Assembly: GCA_036924285.1 (NCBI GenBank)
Contig: JAYKYS010000010.1
Coordinates: 11,383,001 to 11,447,000, forward strand
Direction of reading: 5' to 3'
From: Asterella californica
Lineage: Eukaryota > Streptophyta > Marchantiopsida > Marchantiales > Aytoniaceae
DNA: 64,000 nt
The notes below the pieces were generated by a model. It saw only the letters and a list, made by a program, of their open reading frames with translations. It was not told where the DNA came from and did not search any database. This document shows positions 56,975 to 64,000 of the stretch, in pieces. A program made the translations under genes and the position numbers. Position 1 is the stretch's first letter; every line of letters begins with the position of its first letter.

Positions 56975-58100
56975 GCGTCACAGCCAGTTGCACCACCGAA
57001 TTTGATATCCTATTCAAACGCTTGGCCTCTTGCGAACCCCTGCCGGAAAACTCAGGTTGCATGCATATTGGGTTTCTGCTACCAAGCACATGTCAAAACC
57101 TAAAATATGTCTGTGAGAAGTAATTCGGAATCTTCAAGCGGCCGTCTAGCAATAAATTCAAATGATCCATAAATGAAGTTTCTCGGTGAAGTAATCCATG
57201 TTATATTACTTTAGCAAGTATGAACTAAAAGAATAGAATAATACAGGATATAAGAAATATTTTTCTAGAATATAAATAAATAATAATAAAATCAGGAAAA
57301 AGTATTTTAAACTAAAGGTATTACAAATTACAAATATTTATAATGAAGAATCTAATATTTTGAAAAATAATAAAATAAAATACAAAGAGTTAAACAGATT
57401 TTTTTATGTTCAACTGAGTGACTTCATTGTGAAAGAATAATATTGTAGAGTGATCCTCGACTAAGCAACTCATAAATCCTCATTCCTCAGAAATTTTTCT
57501 CAGTGCATACAATAACCGTCTTGTCTCACCACTAGACATAGATTACCTCAAAACGGAATCTATCTGGTATAATTGTATGATTTTGGATGCCCAATATCAG
57601 AAAAACTATTATAGCCATGCTGGCGAAGTAATCCACTTAAAAGAGGAAGACAGAAGTCTAGATGTTGATTGGTTCCCTCATGATTAGAGTAGGTTCTCTA
57701 TTCAGTAATACAAAAAGAGTTATTGAATCGATTGGTTTATGTTAGCAACAAATGTCATAGATGATATATAATATTTTTAGAAGAAATTGATATTATATAG
57801 TTATATAAACATTAAATATTAATCGAGGAGACTGATGCTAGAAACCAGGACATAGTTCATAAGGCGAGAACAGTCAGACGCACTTGTAAAAGTACAAGTA
57901 CGGGATCCAATAACCATTAATACATTAATATACTGTAATTCAATTTAAATTGTTTTCTTATCCAATGATTCACTTTGCTCCAAGATAAACACCCTCGAGA
58001 ACAAGAAAATCACACAATGATAGCCCTCAAGAAGGAAAGGTTAGGTAATAAATTGAAACTTTGCATATTGATTTTTTCTATTTTTCGATGAAAGATTTGA
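56975..58100. other. Continuation of the Rep 5' flank, then AT-rich DNA
   Basis: The first 150 or so bases are moderately GC-rich and continue the sequence left of E2 (48462). After about 57200 the DNA becomes strongly AT-rich. A 3' partial dispersed repeat lies at about 57760-58050. Confidence 0.4.
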
Positions 58101-58385
58101 ATATGCATGCTCGATGAACTCTTGAGAACTTTTGCTGGTTGGTTGTTATAGAGGAAATATGTAAGTGTTAAATAAAAATTATATATCAAATAGATAAAAA
58201 TAATAAAAATATTTTATAAATATTAACTATTAGTCCATCCCTGGAAAACAGGGAGATCCAGATATAAACCATAAGGTATGCATACACAGCAGCGTTACTA
58301 AAGATACAAGTCCTGAGAACTTGAAATAATTTATACATTAATATACCGTGAGTTTAACTTATTACCTAACTCTTCCTACCAAAAA
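58101..58385 (+). repeat. Dispersed AT-rich repeat family, copy 2
   Basis: Diverged copy: GATGAACTCTTGAGAACTTTTGCT, AT-rich centre, TTAGTCCATCCCTGGAAAACA, ACAAGTCCTGAGAACT and CCTAACTCTTCCTACCA. The 3' hairpin is degraded. Confidence 0.6.
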
Positions 58386-60357
58386 TTAAACCCCGAAGGA
58401 AGTGAATATGCAAGGTGCTCTGAAACTATTGCACCACAACTGCTAAGAATCGAAGAGTTGAAGAAAATGATTTCAGACAAACGGCAACCAGTGAAGTGTA
58501 ACAAATATAGAGTTTCTATCTTATAACGAGACTCAGTGATATTGAAACTAAATGTATTTTTCTCCAATATTAATTTCAACTATGGAGGGGTAGGTGTTAT
58601 CCAAACAAGACTCCATCAAATCTTAAAGCATAAAAGATAATATTTAAATTAGCAGAGATTGCACATGATGATGACATAATGATCAAAGCAGTTGTCCTCT
58701 CTTTGTCAAGTCGCGAACAATCTTCAAGATAAAATCTTTCATATATGGGGGATCTTTCTCTCGCACAAGATCAAATAAAAAAGAGCTTTTGGAAATACAA
58801 TATTAGTCACACGGTTTCATATTATACGCCAATAAAAGTACCTAGTAAATAGCCTTGAATAAATGTAGAAAACTTACCACAATAATGCAGTAAATTGAAC
58901 ATGCACTTTGACATTCAAATCCATGGCCTAAACTCTCTTAAGTATTTCAGCACAATGCTCTTACAAATTCGTACAATATCTAACAAGGACAATTATGGTA
59001 AGAACTAGGACTTCAGATTTTGGAAATGTAGCTAATGTACTTAATGTCATCAGATATCAAGATCGATATTTCATTCTTTTCTCACATGTAAGAAAGCTAA
59101 ATAAAAAGAAACTGTGTAACTATTTATCTAAGACATGCAAAGATTTTTCATTTCAATACTCTAACGTGGAAGAGAAACAGTTCGCGTATTCCATTAATAT
59201 TCCATTAATAGGTGAGATATATGTCACTAGCGAGATTTCTTTTCACAGTGAACTTATACATTGCCTACGGTATAGGTAAGTATAGAAGAATATATGACAA
59301 CATAAAGATGCCAAAAGGAGAATCAAACATAAAATAATAAAATCCAACATGAAATCTATATTCTCCTCAATATGCATGCAACAAGAATTTCTGGGGAACT
59401 CTTGTCCGCATTTTTTTAAATCAAAAATCAAAGTAATAATATCATATAAAAATTCTTTAGTAAACTGAATGGAAAAATCCAAATTTAGCTATAAATAGTA
59501 AATATTAATCGTACATAGAGTTGCGTGGCAATCAACCATAATCTATAAGGAGAGCCACTACATGTGCATTTTCGAGAGCATAAGTGAGATAGGCTACTAG
59601 CAAAGAAACATTAATAAATTAAACTTTCGCTCATTTTCCTCCTCAATCAGAAGATGGAGGAGGTGAAATATGCCAAGAAGACATCTTTTTGTTATAAAGT
59701 AGGCTCTATCACTCAAGAACAACTACAAATCACCTAAAAGAATTAGGGACGAATAGTGACCCACTCAAAAAGTTCATTTACGATATTAAAATAAATATAA
59801 ATATTATGATAACCAATTCCAAAAATTCTTGATAGTAGTGATTAAAAGTCTCTACTCTCCTACAAGCAACCATAACGGTTATCTTACCACATAAGTAGGG
59901 GTAAGAAAAAAAATTAACCCATAGGAGGTAGGGTGCAGAAATTGACTTCATCACACCCCCAGTAAGTTTGTTCTGTTTCATCATACCTCTTTTAATGATG
60001 CCTTGCTTTATCAAATCCCTGACTGGTTACAAACAGTAAACCTAATCACCTTGTCATGTGATTCATCATTTTACTAACTTCGATCATGACTAAATATCTC
60101 TGCTATTCAAATTATTTAAACAATAAAATACACGTAAGACGATACACGTTTGAGGAGTTGATGCGTGAAATTCAACATATTATTAATATGAAAAGCGACT
60201 GATTTCACAATCGATGATCTTCCAAGAGTGTGATCAAACAATACATAGTTAAAAAAGAATATGATCAATAACAACAAATTTATTAGGGGTGTGATAAAAC
60301 TACTTTTTTCACCCACCTATGAGATTATAGGTTACGTCACTACGTTACCAATACTCA
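58386..60357. other. AT-rich non-coding
   Basis: The plus ORF at 58995-59279 (94 codons) has no recognised motif. A weak 3' copy of the dispersed repeat is at about 59480-59660. Nothing else was seen. Confidence 0.35.
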
Positions 60358-60403
60358 GATCCATACTCTACGGTACTCAAGTACTGACCGTAGAGTATGG
60401 ATC
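60358..60403. repeat. 17 bp perfect inverted repeat with 12 nt loop
   Basis: GATCCATACTCTACGGT (60358-60374) is exactly complementary to 60387-60403. The loop ACTCAAGTACTG can extend pairing partly. It could form a stable RNA hairpin or cruciform. Confidence 0.8.
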
Positions 60404-62752
60404 AACGTTTTCCTCCATCAAGGGAAGTAAAACGCGCTGGAAAGAAACACAATAATAATAATATTCATTGAATTTGTTGGGCAAGTCATATGACTTGCGG
60501 GAAAGGTCAAAGAGTGTCCCCGAAATGTTCGATTCTGTGGGTCCCAGTTGGTCTCGGATACGTCCACGTGTCCAAAGTTTTTTTCTCGTTTTATTCTTAA
60601 AGCAGGAAAGAGCAAAGAAAGATCTGAACAGACTTTATCCAGATTTAGTGATAAAGATCGGATGGAGTGGTTTCCAGTCAACGCGCTATTACTCTTACTT
60701 GCCATGAAATATCACTTTTCGGATCCGTTCTTTTCCTTTCGTTTTTGTCCCTCTTTTACTGGATTATTACAATAACCTAGGAATTCTTTTCTTCACATGT
60801 CTATTATTGATTTGTGATTTATGGGTTTCACCTTTACGTACTCTGAGAGGACTAGTTACGAACATACCTAGAACCTGCAACGAGGAACCTCCGGAAGTAC
60901 CCCTTCGATTTACCAACAAGTTTACTTTCTGTCTTGACAGAAGGTAGACAGATCGAGGAAAGTTCATAAAATGCTCTTGACGAGGTGAGGTTTGACAGGA
61001 CCGAGTAGAACCATAGTTATAAGCGATAGGCGACTTTAGAGCTATCGATAGCGGTGCTTAGCCTCGATGTTCTCCCTTCACGACGTTAGTTAGTTGACCC
61101 TTCGTGTCCTCTTTTCCCTTGTAAAGTTTGATGAGGTCTTTCCATCAGTTTGCTATTCATTGGGTTGCGTGTTTCGAACCATACTTGTTACTCTTGACAG
61201 AAGATACAAGACTTGAGTTCACCTCTTTCATAGACTGGTAGTACCTGTTTCTAGGTATAGCTCCCGGGTTCTCCTCCGAACGCCACCGAATCGCAGAGTT
61301 GCTCGCGAAGATGTTTACAAGCACTGCAGTCGAAATTCACCAAGCATCCACCTGAAAAGCTTATAGCATTAGAAACCAATCGATATGTTAGGGGTGTCAA
61401 AGCTAGAGAAATTGCTTGCTATCTCTAACCTTTATTTTTAACAATCTCTCCTTGGGTCAGATTAGCCAGCTTGTTATCTCTAATAATTTAGGAAAAAAGA
61501 ATAGTCTATCATTGAGTTTAGGAAATAATGAATAGCATGATGAAACCGCTTTCTCACATATGATAATTTTCTAAAGAAATTTCTTTTTGGGTTTAGGAAA
61601 TAATGAGTAGTATGTTGAGGTAGCTTTCTTACACATGAGAACTGCTAAAATGTGACAGTACTAGACTGTATCATCTTCCATCAGCAAAGAGAAATATATA
61701 ATAAATTAAATGTATTATTTAATCTTTTTGTGAAATGAATATCTCGATTAAATGAATATATTTTTTCTTCTAATTCTTTAGGAAAAAAATTATTCTCCTA
61801 ATGATTTCTCTAACGGCTAAAGGGAGAGAGCCACTCACTCTTCTAAGATTGCTTGCTTAAATTTGGGTAGAGTCACAAAACAAAGACCTAAAGGTTAATT
61901 TGAACTGTCAACTTGCCTTACGGCCGAAGGGTAGCATCCACGGCCAACTCCTGCGGACTCCTCAGGAGGTACACGTAGGAAAGTTAACCGTAACCATAAC
62001 TTCTGTCTTTATTCTGCAAATATTTTCAAAAGATTATAGCTTTAAGAGGAACTATTAGTGTGTGTCAAAGCTGTAACCTTTGCATATATTCTTCGGTTGC
62101 GGACGACTGTTATGGCTGCGACCAAGCGCTGGAGGGTGTTTCCTACGGAAACTTCCAGAGATGCACGCAGGAAATGCTCGCGAGTGTCTGTAATTAACAT
62201 TCTTTTCGAATCGAACGAGAATTCAACAACGAGCAAATCCAGTGCTTAGAAAATTTATTGTATTTTTCTAAAATAAGAAATAAATAATAAAAGATTAAAA
62301 ACACCACTTTAAGCAATACACGGTTCCAGACAAAAACTGCCTTTGGAAAAAAATTGACCATTTTCCTTCTGGACGTTAAAGAATATTTGGTTTTAGGTTT
62401 GACACGCACTATCATAGAGACAAGGTATATACAATCTTTATTCCAAGATCTTCTAGAGTGAAAAGTTTCGCTGCTTCTGCATCTGCTTATGGAATATAAT
62501 TAGTAATATGGTTTATTATTTCAACCGTGAAGAGGCAGAAGCTTTCAAGACCGACTTAAACCTAGGCTGATATAATATTAGAATATTAGAATGGGATAAT
62601 CAGAACAGATCTCTATACCTTATTTTGTAGGAGACTCGTACTCACGAGGACTCAACCAGCATTAAATATTTTGGTGTTCCCAGGAAGGTTTGGAACCTTG
62701 CTTTACAAAGAGGAAAGACGTAACCAACAGGCTAGAATCGGAGGAGACAACC
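60404..62752. other. Non-coding; palindrome and G-box near 60480-60570
   Basis: GCAAGTCATATGACTTGC at 60481-60498 is an 18 bp perfect palindrome, and CACGTG at 60565-60570 is a G-box core. Together they might mark a promoter, but no gene follows that I can recognise. ORFs around 60418-60775 overlap on both strands and lack motifs. Confidence 0.35.
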
Positions 62753-63035
62753 AATAAGCATGCTAGATAAACTTCCCTGAACTTTTGCTCTCTTTTTATT
62801 ATAAAAAAGATATAAATATTATGTACATATTTTATATTAAATTCTTGTAAAATTTGTATATATTTATATTTATTAAGCGATAAGGAAAACATAAAGGAAA
62901 TGGAAATTCATGTGCTCCAAAACCTACAGTGCGACAGCTTGCTAATAAAAACATATCAAATAAATTTAAATATTTAAATATTTAATATAGTCTAGACGTT
63001 AATATTTATAACTCTTCCTGGTGGAATGGAGCTTG
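62753..63035 (+). repeat. Dispersed AT-rich repeat family, copy 3
   Basis: Diverged copy with CTAGATAAACTTCCCTGAACTTTTGCT at the left and AACTCTTCCTGGTGGAATGGAG at the right; the centre is rearranged. Confidence 0.5.
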
Positions 63036-63474
63036 CTTCCCTCTTCCATCTTCAGACATAACAGAAATAATGATAATCATGTTTCGAAATAAATTGCAGA
63101 TTTACTTCACACCTCTAATTCTAGTGTTAGATTTCCTCGTACAATGAAAGTGCAAAATATTGTTCTCATGCATGCGGAAACATGTGATGTTCTTGTGAGA
63201 ATGTTAAGTAAAGTAGAGATCAGTATTCTTGTAAGAAAACGGTACTGCAATAGAAGAACAAAGTTCAACAAACACGGTGTAGGCTTAATATATAGATAGA
63301 CGGTCGTAATAACCACAATGACAATGACTGCTGTCGCAGTATAAAAAGAGATAAAAACGCGTCGAGAAGCTGAAGCGCACTTTGAGATTTGGTCACAAAG
63401 TGGCAAACTAGATCGAATTTATGGAATTCTATATTAAATTTCGAATGACATATACATGCCTTACATACATGCGT

Positions 63475-63530
63475 GCGTGCAGTGAATATATATATATATA
63501 TACACAGCTAAATATACATTCACTGCACGC
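63475..63530. repeat. 13 bp inverted repeat enclosing a TA microsatellite
   Basis: GCGTGCAGTGAAT (63475-63487) is complementary to 63518-63530; the loop contains (TA)n followed by CACAGCTAAATATAC. Confidence 0.75.
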
Positions 63531-63680
63531 AGGTGAGAGTACAATGGCCTTTGAGTGTATGTATATTTAACGGTGCATCGGCTGCGGCCCGTCTTTGCCT
63601 TCCTTTGCGTAAAATGATTTTGAAACGAGAGTTTATTTATTCCGCTTGGCCTACTGCGTTTTCGAGAAGAGCGAATAATA

Positions 63681-64000
63681 TGCATACCCGATGAACTCTG
63701 GGAACTTTTACTCGTTTAGTGTTATCCAGAAAATATACAAATTTTAAGTAGAAAATATATATTAAGTAAATATAAAAATTAAAATTTTATAAACATTATA
63801 TGTTAGTCCATACCTGGAAACACGAGGAAGTCAGGAGAAAACCAATAAGTAATGCCTCTGCTCTTGCGCTTCAGAAGGTACAAGACTGGAGAACTGTATT
63901 GACAATTACATTAATGAGACGTGAGGCGTTTAATTTATACCTAACCCTTCCTACCGGAAGGGTTAAGTATAAATTAAATGATTATTCACCCTCTTCCGAA
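63681..64000 (+). repeat. Dispersed AT-rich repeat family, copy 4, reaching the window edge
   Basis: The best match to copy 1 (44001-44323). It keeps a perfect hairpin, TAACCCTTCC (63942-63951) paired with 63956-63965, followed by AAATTAAATGATTATTC. It runs into CTCTTCCGAA at the window end, where copy 1 continues into its terminal inverted repeat. Confidence 0.75.

Overview
The window looks like nuclear DNA of a land plant, most probably a bryophyte such as a liverwort or moss. That placement is an inference. It rests on AT-rich non-coding DNA with no intact host gene that I can recognise, on LTR retrotransposons with plant-type signals (an initiator-Met primer site in a Copia element), on Ty3/Gypsy polyproteins of a type I associate with bryophytes and fungi, on a 5S rRNA-like pol III promoter core, and on a eukaryotic HUH replication-initiator (Rep) gene. 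Many short ORFs here are chance ORFs; the real coding content is almost entirely mobile-element protein, mostly broken.

Layout: 1-2030 is a decayed minus-strand Ty3/Gypsy element (RT at the window edge, gag-like remnants behind it). 2031-11890 is mostly non-coding, with a 5S-like core (2688-2730), a tandem array of about 56 bp units (6280-6975), a 20 bp inverted repeat (8860-8918) and exon-like remnants (8926-10230). 11895-27354 is a Ty1/Copia element in plus orientation whose leader is split by a complete minus-strand Ty3/Gypsy element (E1, 12242-22330). 28858-29275 is a pseudogene that ends at a truncated minus-strand copy of the same Copia family (29276-29875). That truncated copy preserves the empty site of the E1 insertion. 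30261-45700 is AT-rich DNA with small tandem duplications, hairpins, decayed Copia traces and a dispersed repeat family. 46209-47783 (minus) is the most interesting locus: a Rep-type HUH endonuclease resembling Replitron Reps. 48463-56974 is a second Ty3/Gypsy element (E2, plus), inserted less than 1 kb upstream of the Rep gene. 56975-64000 is again AT-rich and repeat-laden.

E1 and E2 are relatives. They share an 18 nt putative primer-binding site, an identical polypurine tract, a Gag-protease ORF with a DHG active-site triplet, a pol reached in the -1 frame, and a 4 bp target duplication, GCGT. Their LTRs look unrelated except at the termini. The two E1 LTRs differ by about 13 substitutions over 2.02 kb, those of E2 by 14 over 1,282 bp, and those of the Copia element by 4 over 231 bp (all counted by eye). 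This order agrees with E1 having landed in an older Copia. Every element carries nonsense or frameshift lesions, so none appears able to express all of its proteins; E1 has the longest open pol core (1,067 codons).
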